The notes under the pieces: model-generated
Database searches by the model: none
What the model was told of the DNA's origin: nothing
What the model saw: only the letters and a program-made list of their open reading frames with translations
In this document: piece by piece, positions 1-6,819 of the stretch
How positions within the stretch are numbered: the stretch's first letter is position 1
How the letters are laid out: every line of letters starts with the position of its first letter
Assembly: GCA_947631135.1 (NCBI GenBank)
Contig: CANRKE010000063.1
Coordinates: forward strand, 1-6,891
Origin: an uncultured Bacilli bacterium
Lineage (GTDB): Bacteria; Bacillota_I; Bacilli_A; RF39; UBA660
Direction of reading: 5' to 3'
DNA: 6,891 bases
Translations under genes and position numbers: made by a program

Positions 1-722
1 AATTTTTCAGTAATATATTCACTACCATATGCAAGAGTTATAACTCCATCTTTAACAATATATATACTTGATAATTGTTTAATATGGCTTCCTAAATCAT
101 CTAATAATCCAATCTTTAAATCTTCTTTAACATCAAATATTATCATAACCTCATCAGTATATTTACCATATCTTATTGTTACTTTTTTAATACCATCTAA
201 ATATTTAGAAATAATTTCTATACAATCATTAATAACATTATCAACAATTAAACATTTATCTATAGATACAATATCATTAGTATTAGATTTATAATAACCT
301 AATTTATTATCTTTAACATGTAAAGTTATTTTATTTCTATAATTAAATATAGTTGGTGATGGTATTATATTATTTAACTTTATATTTTTAACATTAATAT
401 CTCCAAATTTATATAATGCATCCATAACTATTCTTTGCTTAAATTTTAGATTCTCACTATATTCTTGATGCATTATATTACATCCACCACATTCATCATA
501 ATAATCACAAGGTGGTATAACTCTATGTTTTGATGCAGTATAAACTTTTGTTGCAACCCCTTCACAATACTTCTTATGAGAACTTGTAATATTTACACTT
601 ACAAATTCACCAGGTAAAGCATCATCAACAAAAACAGGAATATTATTGTATTTTGCAACTCCTCTACCATAATGTTCCTGATTAATTATTGTCAATTTAT
701 AATTTTTTCCTACTTCAAACAT
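1..722 (-). CDS. rlmD: 23S rRNA (uracil-C5)-methyltransferase, RlmD/RumA type, 3' end outside window
   Basis: This is the first 240 codons of a TrmA/RumA-family enzyme, which methylates C5 of a uracil in 23S rRNA using S-adenosylmethionine. I translated it by hand. Residues 1-60 form a TRAM-like RNA-binding domain (GRGVAKYNNIPVFVDDALPGE). Next comes the iron-sulfur cluster motif C72-x5-C78-x2-C81, within CDYYDECGGC, and the likely fourth ligand is C157 (DKCLIV). The family FxYRNK motif is present at about 126-131 (FNYRNK). The catalytic Rossmann domain, with its SAM site and catalytic cysteine, must lie left of base 1, since the family is usually about 400-460 residues long. The ATG at 720-722 is preceded by GAGGTG five bases upstream. 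The gene starts 15 bases after the stop of the 546-residue membrane protein, so it is probably cotranscribed. In Bacillus subtilis one enzyme of this type (RlmCD) modifies two 23S positions; the sequence here cannot tell RlmD from RlmCD. Confidence 0.92.
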   Translation of the reverse strand, partial: MFEVGKNYKLTIINQEHYGRGVAKYNNIPVFVDDALPGEFVSVNITSSHKKYCEGVATKVYTASKHRVIPPCDYYDECGGCNIMHQEYSENLKFKQRIVMDALYKFGDINVKNIKLNNIIPSPTIFNYRNKITLHVKDNKLGYYKSNTNDIVSIDKCLIVDNVINDCIEIISKYLDGIKKVTIRYGKYTDEVMIIFDVKEDLKIGLLDDLGSHIKQLSSIYIVKDGVITLAYGSEYITEK

Positions 723-737
723 ACTAACACCTCGCTG

Positions 738-2378
738 TTATTTATCATTTATTATTTCAACATTTGCTTCAATTCCAAAAGATTTTATTTTATCTATTTG
801 TGAATCAACACTTATATTAACCTCACCACTATATTTATTATCATCTACTTCTTTTATTTTGTAAATCATAGTAGCTATTATACCATTACCATCTTTTAAT
901 ACAAAGTTTATAGCTTTTCTATCATCTATATCTTTATGATCCATACTTAGTATATATCTACTATCACCACTAGATATTACACCATTTTCATTAAAACTAA
1001 TATCTAATAATTTATTATTTTCTTTTTTAATTAATAAATTTTTATTATTAATATTATATGTTATTTCATAATTAGCATATTTAACAACACACTTATAAGC
1101 TTCATTTCTCTTATAATACATATCAAGTTTTAAATATCTAAATTTACTCTTATCTATTTCTTTAAGAATATTATCAAAGTAATCTACTATATAATTATTA
1201 TCTTTATTAGTATATTCTGAAATTATATTAACACTTTTTTTATTTAGTTTTACTTTTTGAATAACTCTTCTTAATATTCTTTTAATATCTTTATCACTTA
1301 ATTTTAAATTTATTATATAATCATCTTTTTCATTTATTCTACTAAACTTATCAATATCTAAACTTTTATATAATGTACGTTTCATTAAATCAGTTATATA
1401 TTCTATTCTATCTACCCCATCATCACTAAATATATTTAAATTTTTATATTTATTATTTATTAAAGATGAACCATTAACTTCATCAATTTTTAAATTTGTT
1501 ATATCATTTTTATCATCTTCTAAATATTCTAACTTATAGTCTTTACTTTCATCTTGTTCATAATTAACTTTATAATTAGATTTAATATTTATATAATCAC
1601 TATTTAATATTTCTGCCTCATCATCTATTTCTTCTAATATATTTATTACGTCATCATATATATCTGTTATTTCATTTAACATTTTATTTTTATTATTAAA
1701 TATAAATAATCTTAATATTAAGAATATTAAACAAGAAATGAATACTATCATTAATATTTTAATTATTGAATTATTATTTCTATGTTTTAATTTAATTTCT
1801 TTAGCTTTTTTATTTTCAAATTTTATATTTTCTTCTTCTTTATCTATATCTTCTGGTATTCTTTTAATTTCTTCATTATTTATATTATCTTTGTTATCAA
1901 ATTCATTTCTATTATTATCATTAGAGTCATCTAAATTTACATAGTAATTACTATAATTGTTTTTTTCATTTTCTTCATCTTTATTATCATCGACATTTTC
2001 TATACTATCATTATAATTATTAGAGCTTTTAAAATTTAAATGATGATCATTTTCATTTGTTTCATTATTATCTTTTTCGTTATTATTCTCTGAATTATAT
2101 AGATTTTCAGTACTATCAATCTGATTATTAATTTTTTCCGAATTATCTTCATATTCATTATTTACATAATTATATAATTTTTTATAATAATCATCTATAT
2201 TATCATCTTTATTATAATTAAAATCATACGTACTATCGCTATTATTATTTTCTAATTCATCATCTGAATCTATATCATAACTATATAAATTATCATCTGC
2301 TTCATCCTCTTCACTATTAATATTCATTATAGTAATGTCATCTAATGTAAGCTTCTCCTTTTTTTCATCATCTTTCAT
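738..2378 (-). CDS. Single-pass membrane protein with acidic, Asn-rich cytoplasmic tail; function unknown
   Basis: I do not recognise a family. The protein has 546 residues in three parts. Residues 1 to about 185 are an acidic, low-complexity, probably disordered tail dominated by Asp, Glu, Asn and Ser. Residues 186-203 are Lys/Arg-rich. One transmembrane helix follows at about 204-227 (IIKILMIVFISCLIFLILRLF). The positive charges just before the helix, and the absence of a signal-peptide cleavage site, suggest an uncleaved anchor with the tail inside and residues 230-546 outside. The outer part looks folded, with alternating beta-like and helical stretches (for example a lysine/arginine-rich helix at about 362-382 and strand-like segments at 412-545). 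The ATG at 2376-2378 has AGGTG five bases upstream. A promoter candidate lies about 40 bases upstream, and rlmD follows within 15 bases. Base composition is extreme: one sampled 60-base line of the tail has 9 G+C. The 313-residue protein at 5748-6689 has the same inside-tail/helix/outer-domain plan, but I see no clear sequence match. Confidence 0.85.
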   Translation of the reverse strand: MKDDEKKEKLTLDDITIMNINSEEDEADDNLYSYDIDSDDELENNNSDSTYDFNYNKDDNIDDYYKKLYNYVNNEYEDNSEKINNQIDSTENLYNSENNNEKDNNETNENDHHLNFKSSNNYNDSIENVDDNKDEENEKNNYSNYYVNLDDSNDNNRNEFDNKDNINNEEIKRIPEDIDKEEENIKFENKKAKEIKLKHRNNNSIIKILMIVFISCLIFLILRLFIFNNKNKMLNEITDIYDDVINILEEIDDEAEILNSDYINIKSNYKVNYEQDESKDYKLEYLEDDKNDITNLKIDEVNGSSLINNKYKNLNIFSDDGVDRIEYITDLMKRTLYKSLDIDKFSRINEKDDYIINLKLSDKDIKRILRRVIQKVKLNKKSVNIISEYTNKDNNYIVDYFDNILKEIDKSKFRYLKLDMYYKRNEAYKCVVKYANYEITYNINNKNLLIKKENNKLLDISFNENGVISSGDSRYILSMDHKDIDDRKAINFVLKDGNGIIATMIYKIKEVDDNKYSGEVNISVDSQIDKIKSFGIEANVEIINDK

Positions 2379-2602
2379 TTAAACACCTACTTTTTATTCT
2401 TTTCTCTATTAATATAATATACTAAAATTACTAAAAATTGCAATAATATTGTTATAATTAATTAAAACTATAGATATAATACATAATAAAGTTGCTAGCA
2501 TAATTTTTATATACAATATGATTTGTAATTTTGCCATATTTACTTTGTACATTTAAAAGTCTTACGGTTGTAAATATATTTGGTATATATTTTTTGATGA
2601 AA
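2379..2602. other. 224-base intergenic gap before the acidic-tail membrane protein gene
   Basis: This is the only sizeable gap inside the gene string. It separates the repair gene from the 546-residue membrane protein gene. It contains a minus-strand promoter candidate (2416-2443). I found no convincing intrinsic terminator for the upstream genes: the short dyad TTGAT-TTC-ATCAA just after the repair-gene stop is followed on the minus strand by A residues, not U residues. A 47-codon minus-strand reading frame at 2409-2552 is open but has no ribosome binding site, so I do not call it a gene. No structured RNA family was recognised. Confidence 0.6.
2416..2443 (-). promoter_or_regulatory. Candidate sigma-A-type promoter for the 546-residue protein and rlmD
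   Basis: Read on the minus strand there is TTGCAA (2443-2438), a 16-base spacer, and TATATT (2421-2416). An overlapping TATTAT gives an 18-base spacer. Transcription would start near 2409, leaving a leader of about 30 bases before the ATG at 2378, with the AGGTG site inside it. In DNA this AT-rich, -10-like hexamers occur often by chance. The support comes from the acceptable -35 match and the fitting position at the head of a gene pair behind a gap. Confidence 0.4.
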
Positions 2603-3277
2603 TCAACTCTCTTTTATTTTTCTTGAATCACGTATTTTTGATTTAGTCATTTTTATAATATCATCGTTCTTACAATTATTAAGATAATTATTTACCCTAT
2701 TTTTATAGTTTACATATGCTTCACACATAAGCCATGATATAGCCATATTAATGTAATAATCATCTGTTTCTATATTACTAATTTTATCAAACACTTTATC
2801 TATATATTCATCTATAAGATAATAATTTAAAAATACTACAACCATTATACGATTATTATATTTACTAAAAAAATTATAGTAAAAATCTAAATCTAATTTA
2901 ATACACTTCATACTACTAACAAAAGTATCACATAAACACCAATTATTTAAAAGTGGTATTAAATCTTGAATATATTTTATTTGTTCATTTCTATTTTTAA
3001 TTTTAGATATTATAAATGATTTAATTAATATTTCTTCTAAATAATTATTATTAGAAATAGATATAAATTTATTATAATCACCTTTAAATATTATATTTGC
3101 TATTTTTCTTAATATAGGTATCCTAACACCTATTATATTATATTTATTATTTGGAATTAATTTTGTTTGAAAAAGAGCATATTTATCATCACTAATAGAT
3201 TTTAAATATGTTATAAATTTATTATATGTTTTTTTATTCCATAAATTATATTTAAATTTTATAATTGTAGTATCCAT
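2603..3277 (-). CDS. DNA alkylation repair protein, AlkD-like HEAT-repeat family
   Basis: This 224-residue protein matches the DNA alkylation repair (AlkC/AlkD-like, PF08713) family in length and motifs. Bacillus AlkD is a helical-repeat glycosylase that removes positively charged alkylated bases. Visible family landmarks are TKLIPN (38-43) with GVRIPILRKIA (50-60), NNWCLCDTF (111-119) with the W113-x3-D117 spacing of the AlkD active site, an Arg at 143 followed by a hydrophobic helix and NYY (151-153), MAISWLMCEAYV (178-189), and the end motif KIRDSRKIKES. The natural ending supports TGA at 2603-2605 as a true stop. The ATG (3275-3277) lies inside the surface-protein gene: the two overlap by 19 bases in different frames. 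The site GAGG (3282-3285) sits four bases upstream, so translation is probably coupled. This gene is much more AT-rich than the gene it overlaps (8 G+C in a sampled 60-base line). Activity on alkylated DNA is inferred from the family and is not proven for every subgroup. Confidence 0.85.
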   Translation of the reverse strand: MDTTIIKFKYNLWNKKTYNKFITYLKSISDDKYALFQTKLIPNNKYNIIGVRIPILRKIANIIFKGDYNKFISISNNNYLEEILIKSFIISKIKNRNEQIKYIQDLIPLLNNWCLCDTFVSSMKCIKLDLDFYYNFFSKYNNRIMVVVFLNYYLIDEYIDKVFDKISNIETDDYYINMAISWLMCEAYVNYKNRVNNYLNNCKNDDIIKMTKSKIRDSRKIKES

Positions 3278-4578
3278 GGATCCTCAGCTGTTCCACTACC
3301 ACTTCTAACTAGTGTATTAGCTTTTATACTAATAACTATTCTTGTGGCCGCATTACTCAACGTTTCAGGGTTAACTATTAAATTTGTTACTGGATCTAAC
3401 ATACTATTATTAGATGTTGTATAAAACCAAGAACCGTTATTTATATAACTTGAGCTAGTTCCAAATGATGCATCATAGTATACACCTGAAAATGCTAATT
3501 CATCTAAAGTAATACTTCCATATTTTTTATAATTCGATGTTTGATTTATACATTGAAATCCTGGTGAATTTTGTTTAATTCTATCTAATGATATATAATA
3601 ATCATCTGTACAATAATTTTGGGTAGATATCATATATGTACGATTTCTTAGATGAGTATTAAAAAATGTTTCTAAGTTAGTTTCACTATTTGCATATGTA
3701 TCAGAATTACTTGTTACGTTTTCACTTATAAGTCTAACAGTTTGATCTTCATTAACCCTTACTATTCTCCATAATATATCCGTATTTGCAGTATATGAGA
3801 ATTTTGTAGATTCAGTATCAAGTTTTTTATATGTATAAGATCCACCAGAAGAATATAAACCAAATTTAACATAATTATCAACATTACTACCTTTATAATA
3901 GTATGTTGGATAACCTAAGTTAGTATCTGTACTTTTTACTATATTTGAATCTGTAATTAACTTTCTTGCAAATGTTTCGTTATCAGTATTCATACTTTCT
4001 GTTTCTATAGAAATTGTTAATCCACTTTGTTTTAGTGAAGCTTGATCTTCCCATGTTTCTGATACCCAAACATATAGTGTATATGATTGTTCGTTTGATG
4101 TTCCACCGTCTTTTTTTCCTAGCTTTTCACCACTTGCTATTACTATTGTATCATCACCATCAGCAAATGTTCCAGTTGATATTTTTTCATTTCCTCTTTT
4201 TAATGCCCATCTATAATCGCTAGTTTTTGCTGAATCCTGAATAGTTTCTTCTTCGTCAATTCCATCTTTGTACGTAACATTCATCTTTATTATAGATGTA
4301 ATATCATAATCGCTAGTATTCTTTAATTTAAAATTTAAACTGCTAGCTTTTTCTTCATATTCCTCATCAAGTATAGGTGTTGTATTATTACTTACATTTA
4401 AAACACTTTCATCTTCTGTATATATAACTTCTAAATTACCAGTAGTTATTTTTTTTTCTCCACTTTTACTAATCCATGTAAAATATGCATATGTGAGTCC
4501 AGCAAATAAAGCAATAGCTACTAAAGTTAGAGTAACAATTATAATAATCTGTTTTTTATTATTTACCTCTTTTTCCAT
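3259..4578 (-). CDS. Exported TasA/camelysin-like surface protein with a second C-terminal exported domain
   Basis: This 439-residue protein begins with a short basic end (NNKKQ), a hydrophobic stretch at 10-28 and then AGLTYAYFTW (26-35). This resembles the SipW-processed start of TasA and camelysin (…TYA|YF…), so cleavage after A31 is likely. Residues 40-195 look like the matching beta-sandwich, including TTGNLEVIY (45-53), FKLKNTSDYDITS (83-95) and YTLYVWVSETWEDQA (166-180). A second domain at about 200-439 has DILWRIVRVNEDQTVRLI (267-284), cysteines C323 and C343 that could pair, ITLDELAFSG (356-365), and an end RIVISIKANTLVRSGSGT (413-430) followed by AEDPWIL. I know this ending, usually as RPVISLK plus GTxxDPY, from cell-surface proteins of uncultured Bacilli. 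It is probably secreted or wall-associated, perhaps forming fibres; that role is inference. No SipW peptidase gene is in the window. The start has AAAGGA eight to nine bases upstream, placed within the end of the transporter gene. G+C is visibly higher than in the flanking genes (16-21 per sampled 60 bases). Confidence 0.8.
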   Translation of the reverse strand: MEKEVNNKKQIIIIVTLTLVAIALFAGLTYAYFTWISKSGEKKITTGNLEVIYTEDESVLNVSNNTTPILDEEYEEKASSLNFKLKNTSDYDITSIIKMNVTYKDGIDEEETIQDSAKTSDYRWALKRGNEKISTGTFADGDDTIVIASGEKLGKKDGGTSNEQSYTLYVWVSETWEDQASLKQSGLTISIETESMNTDNETFARKLITDSNIVKSTDTNLGYPTYYYKGSNVDNYVKFGLYSSGGSYTYKKLDTESTKFSYTANTDILWRIVRVNEDQTVRLISENVTSNSDTYANSETNLETFFNTHLRNRTYMISTQNYCTDDYYISLDRIKQNSPGFQCINQTSNYKKYGSITLDELAFSGVYYDASFGTSSSYINNGSWFYTTSNNSMLDPVTNLIVNPETLSNAATRIVISIKANTLVRSGSGTAEDPWILQL

Positions 4579-4583
4579 ATATA

Positions 4584-5729
4584 TTAATCCTTTCTGTAAT
4601 CTGTAAAATGATATTTTTTATCATAAAACAATATTATTGATTTGATTAGAGCAATAAACGGTGTTGCTACTATCATTCCTATCATTCCAAAGAAATATCC
4701 AAATATTAATAAACCAATTAGTATTGTTACAGGATGTAATTTCATTGTTTTACTCATTATTATTGGTTGCAATACCATACTTTCTAATAATTGTATCATA
4801 ATTATATAAATTATTACTAATATACCTGTTGCAGTATTTTGTGTAAGAGATAATATTGCTACTGGAATACCTCCAATATATGGTCCAGCATAAGGAATAA
4901 TATCTGTTATACCACAGAATACTGCAAAAAGTAGAGGTGCTTTTACACCAAGTAATATAAATCCAATATAATCTGCTATAAATATGAAGAACGCAACTAA
5001 AAGTACTCCTCTAACATAACTAAATAATGTAGTGTTCATCATATGAAACAAATCAGCCGTTGTATTTCTAATCCTTTTTGGTACAAATGATAACAATGTC
5101 TTACTTACATTATCAAAGTTAAATAACATATAAAAACCAATTATCAATCCAATACCAAATGAACCTAATGCAGATACAAAACTTTTTAATATGTTCATAA
5201 GTGTTATTGGTAAATTACTTACGATATTTCCACCTACTTTATTTAATGAATCTATTATTTGTATCTTAACTCTATTATAATCTATTAAATCATTTGATTC
5301 AAGTGTTCCAAAGTATTTTGTTATTTTATTTGTTATAGATTCAGTAATTGATGGTATACTATTTGCTAAATCTTTAGTTTGTGATGCAATTAATGGTATT
5401 ATATTATATACAAAGAAATATAATACTCCAATAAATACTATATATACTAATACTGTACCTAATATCCTATTAATCTTTTTCTTTTGTAAAAAACTAACGA
5501 TTGGATTAAATAACCAAGCAACTACAATACCTATAAAGAAAGGTGTTAATATTTTTAATATGTTCTTAATAAGAACAATTACTTTCCATTCTTTTAATAT
5601 TAATGTAAGTGCATATATTGCAACAACAACTATTAATAAAAAACCAATCCTAAGTATCTTATTAAATAGTGATACTGTATCATTAATTTTACCTATATCT
5701 ATCTTTTCATTAGAATTTTTTTTAAACAT
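4584..5729 (-). CDS. AI-2E family transporter (UPF0118), multi-pass membrane protein
   Basis: The protein has 381 residues from the chosen start and belongs to the AI-2E transporter / UPF0118 family (PF01594). Members are typically 330-400 residues with about eight membrane helices. They include TqsA and Na+/H+ antiporter-like members, so the substrate here is unknown. Hydrophobic segments lie near residues 26-46, 58-76, 90-111, 183-205, 240-260, 264-288, 298-323 and 333-360. The family signatures are visible: TDIIPYAGP (275-283) followed by GGIP, then LHPVTILIGLLIFGYFFG (331-348) with MIGMIVATP. The long, less hydrophobic part between helices three and four is also typical. I chose the second ATG (5727-5729) because AGGAGG lies eight bases upstream of it. 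The first ATG (5733-5735) is only two bases from that site. The gene follows the 313-residue membrane protein closely and ends five bases before the surface-protein ATG, so these three are very likely one transcript. Confidence 0.92.
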   Translation of the reverse strand: MFKKNSNEKIDIGKINDTVSLFNKILRIGFLLIVVVAIYALTLILKEWKVIVLIKNILKILTPFFIGIVVAWLFNPIVSFLQKKKINRILGTVLVYIVFIGVLYFFVYNIIPLIASQTKDLANSIPSITESITNKITKYFGTLESNDLIDYNRVKIQIIDSLNKVGGNIVSNLPITLMNILKSFVSALGSFGIGLIIGFYMLFNFDNVSKTLLSFVPKRIRNTTADLFHMMNTTLFSYVRGVLLVAFFIFIADYIGFILLGVKAPLLFAVFCGITDIIPYAGPYIGGIPVAILSLTQNTATGILVIIYIIMIQLLESMVLQPIIMSKTMKLHPVTILIGLLIFGYFFGMIGMIVATPFIALIKSIILFYDKKYHFTDYRKD

Positions 5730-5737
5730 AAACATTA

Positions 5738-5743
5738 CCTCCT
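5738..5743 (-). promoter_or_regulatory. Ribosome binding site that decides the transporter start
   Basis: The minus strand reads AGGAGG-TA-ATG-TTT-ATG. The spacing to the first ATG is two bases, too short for normal initiation. The spacing to the second ATG is eight bases, which is close to ideal. The start at 5729 is therefore preferred over 5735. The site begins only a few bases after the stop of the upstream membrane-protein gene. Confidence 0.75.
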
Positions 5744-5747
5744 ATCC

Positions 5748-6689
5748 TTAATATGGCAAACTTATTTCTTCTACAGTATTAAATGAACTCAACTTATAAC
5801 TTACTGTAGAATATTCTACATCTGCACCAATATCAGCTTGATATGCAAACTTATCTTCTATTTTAAAATTAATTTCTGATATTTTTTTATCTTCTTTATT
5901 AAAATATAAATCTACTATAACTTGATTTATATTAAGCTTATTTATATCAAAATTTGGATCAATATACTTAATAGGTAAATTATTTAATATATCTTTATTT
6001 ATACTTAACGTAATACATATTATATCTTTATTATCTAAATTAATAATCTTTTCACTAATATTCTTATAATTATCTAATAGATATGATATAAAATTATTCA
6101 TTATCTTTCTACTATTAAAATTATTTTCATCTATTAAATTTCTTGTATATGTATTACTTGTTAAATCGTTTATATATTCAAAATATTCTTCCCCTACTTT
6201 AGCATAGTAATCAGTATTTTTATAATCAATATTCTGTATTGTTTGTATTTTATCTATCTTATATATATTATCATTATAAGATATAGTATTATTTATTTTA
6301 TATATTGAATTTTCATTATTTTTTGTATATACATTTATTGAATTAGTAAAAACATAATTATTTATATCTATAATATTTCTTAATTCATCATTAATATTTA
6401 TATCATTTTTTATCTTTTCTCTTTCTTTATTTTTATCTTCTTTAATTCTATTTAATTCTTGTTGTTTTTTATTATTTAACATAATTTTAGTTGCAAATAT
6501 ACCACTAATTACAACAGTAATACCAATTATTATCGATAATATTGATATTATTATATTTTTGTTGTTTCTTTTCTTTTTAATATTTTTATTTTTGCTATTA
6601 ATTTTCTTATTTGATTTTTTCATTGGAGGTTCTATATCAAAATCAAGTATTTCTATGTCATCATTATTTTTTTTCTTTTTATCTGCCAT
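5748..6689 (-). CDS. Single-pass membrane protein with basic N-terminus and extracytoplasmic domain; function unknown
   Basis: I do not recognise a family for this 313-residue protein. Residues 1-45 are very rich in Lys and Asn, with a short acidic patch (DDIEILDFDIEPP, 10-22). One transmembrane helix spans about 46-70 (IIISILSIIIGITVVISGIFA). A charged segment at about 74-98 (KKQQELNRIKEDKNKEREK) probably forms a coiled coil. The remaining 210 residues should lie outside the membrane by the positive-inside rule. They include strand-like repeats near the end (VIVDLYFNKEDKKISEINFKI, within 257-277), loosely reminiscent of lipoprotein-like beta-sheet domains; I do not assign one. The ATG at 6687-6689 has GAGGAGG six bases upstream. 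The promoter at 6718-6726 is about 30 bases away, so this is probably the first gene of the transcript. The transporter gene begins within 20 bases of its stop. The layout resembles the 546-residue protein at 738-2378, suggesting similar envelope roles, but that is only a topological likeness. Confidence 0.85.
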   Translation of the reverse strand: MADKKKKNNDDIEILDFDIEPPMKKSNKKINSKNKNIKKKRNNKNIIISILSIIIGITVVISGIFATKIMLNNKKQQELNRIKEDKNKEREKIKNDININDELRNIIDINNYVFTNSINVYTKNNENSIYKINNTISYNDNIYKIDKIQTIQNIDYKNTDYYAKVGEEYFEYINDLTSNTYTRNLIDENNFNSRKIMNNFISYLLDNYKNISEKIINLDNKDIICITLSINKDILNNLPIKYIDPNFDINKLNINQVIVDLYFNKEDKKISEINFKIEDKFAYQADIGADVEYSTVSYKLSSFNTVEEISLPY

Positions 6690-6717
6690 AACTATCCTCC
6701 TCTTACATACTATTAAA

Positions 6718-6726
6718 ATTATAACA
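6718..6726 (-). promoter_or_regulatory. Extended -10 promoter of the membrane protein/transporter/surface protein string
   Basis: The minus strand reads TGTTATAAT, a perfect TGnTATAAT extended -10 box. Transcription would start near 6711, leaving about 22 leader bases that contain the GAGGAGG site. No TTGACA-like -35 is visible at the proper distance, which is common for extended -10 promoters. The presumed -35 zone (about 6741-6746) falls inside the AT-rich dyad at 6736-6775. Confidence 0.6.
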
Positions 6727-6735
6727 TTAATATAA

Positions 6736-6775
6736 AAAAAATAGTATATATTTTTAATAATTTATACTATTTTTT
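6736..6775. terminator. AT-rich 13-bp dyad, possible bidirectional terminator or control site
   Basis: AAAAAATAGTATA (6736-6748) and TATACTATTTTTT (6763-6775) are perfect inverted repeats around a 14-base spacer. In RNA of either strand the 3' arm ends in a U-run, as in a bidirectional intrinsic terminator. Read on the minus strand it could stop a transcript coming from beyond the window just before the extended -10 promoter. Against this, the stem has only one G-C pair, so it would be weak. In DNA this AT-rich it may be a coincidence or a protein-binding dyad. Confidence 0.3.
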
Positions 6776-6789
6776 AATTAATTGTTACA

Positions 6790-6819
6790 ATGTATTATCT
6801 CGGATCCGAGATAATACAT
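6790..6819. repeat. Perfect 30-bp palindrome, candidate operator
   Basis: The sequence ATGTATTATCTCGGA is followed at once by its exact reverse complement, with no spacer and no mismatch (centre 6804/6805). Such symmetry can bind a dimeric regulator, or form a hairpin in RNA of either strand. It ends at a possible minus-strand -35 (TTGTAA, 6790-6785), paired at 18 bases with TATAAA (6766-6761), so a bound protein could influence that promoter. The half-site TATCTCG resembles, from memory, the MarR-type MhqR operator of Bacillus (tATCTcgaAtCgAGATa), but the spacing differs by three bases. Confidence 0.85.

Noticed and set aside
1738..1944. Plus-strand 68-codon hydrophobic frame
   Set aside because: It is antisense to the acidic tail and membrane helix of the 546-residue protein. 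Complementing Asn/Asp/Glu/Lys-rich codons yields Ile/Leu/Phe/Ser automatically, and there is no ribosome binding site.
2409..2552. Minus-strand 47-codon hydrophobic reading frame (MYKVNMAKLQ…) in the intergenic gap
   Set aside because: It has no ribosome binding site, while every other gene here has a clear one. It also overlaps the candidate promoter of the next gene, and open frames of this length are not rare over six frames of such AT-rich DNA. Conservation in relatives would be needed to revive it.
2603..2605. TGA possibly read as Trp (Mycoplasma-type code)
   Set aside because: The repair protein already shows its family C-terminal motif just before this TGA, and Trp codons in the window's proteins are TGG, so the standard code fits.
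2588..2608. Short dyad TTGAT-TTC-ATCAA next to the repair-gene stop as a terminator
   Set aside because: It has only five stem pairs, mostly A-T, and on the coding (minus) strand it is followed by A residues rather than a U-run.
4014..4223. Plus-strand 69-codon frame opposite the surface-protein gene
   Set aside because: It is a shadow frame with low-complexity Leu/Phe/His content, no ribosome binding site and no family resemblance; the minus-strand gene explains the region.
5560..5751. Plus-strand 63-codon frame opposite the transporter start
   Set aside because: It is antisense to the well-supported N-terminus of the transporter and its ribosome binding site; there is no independent evidence for it.
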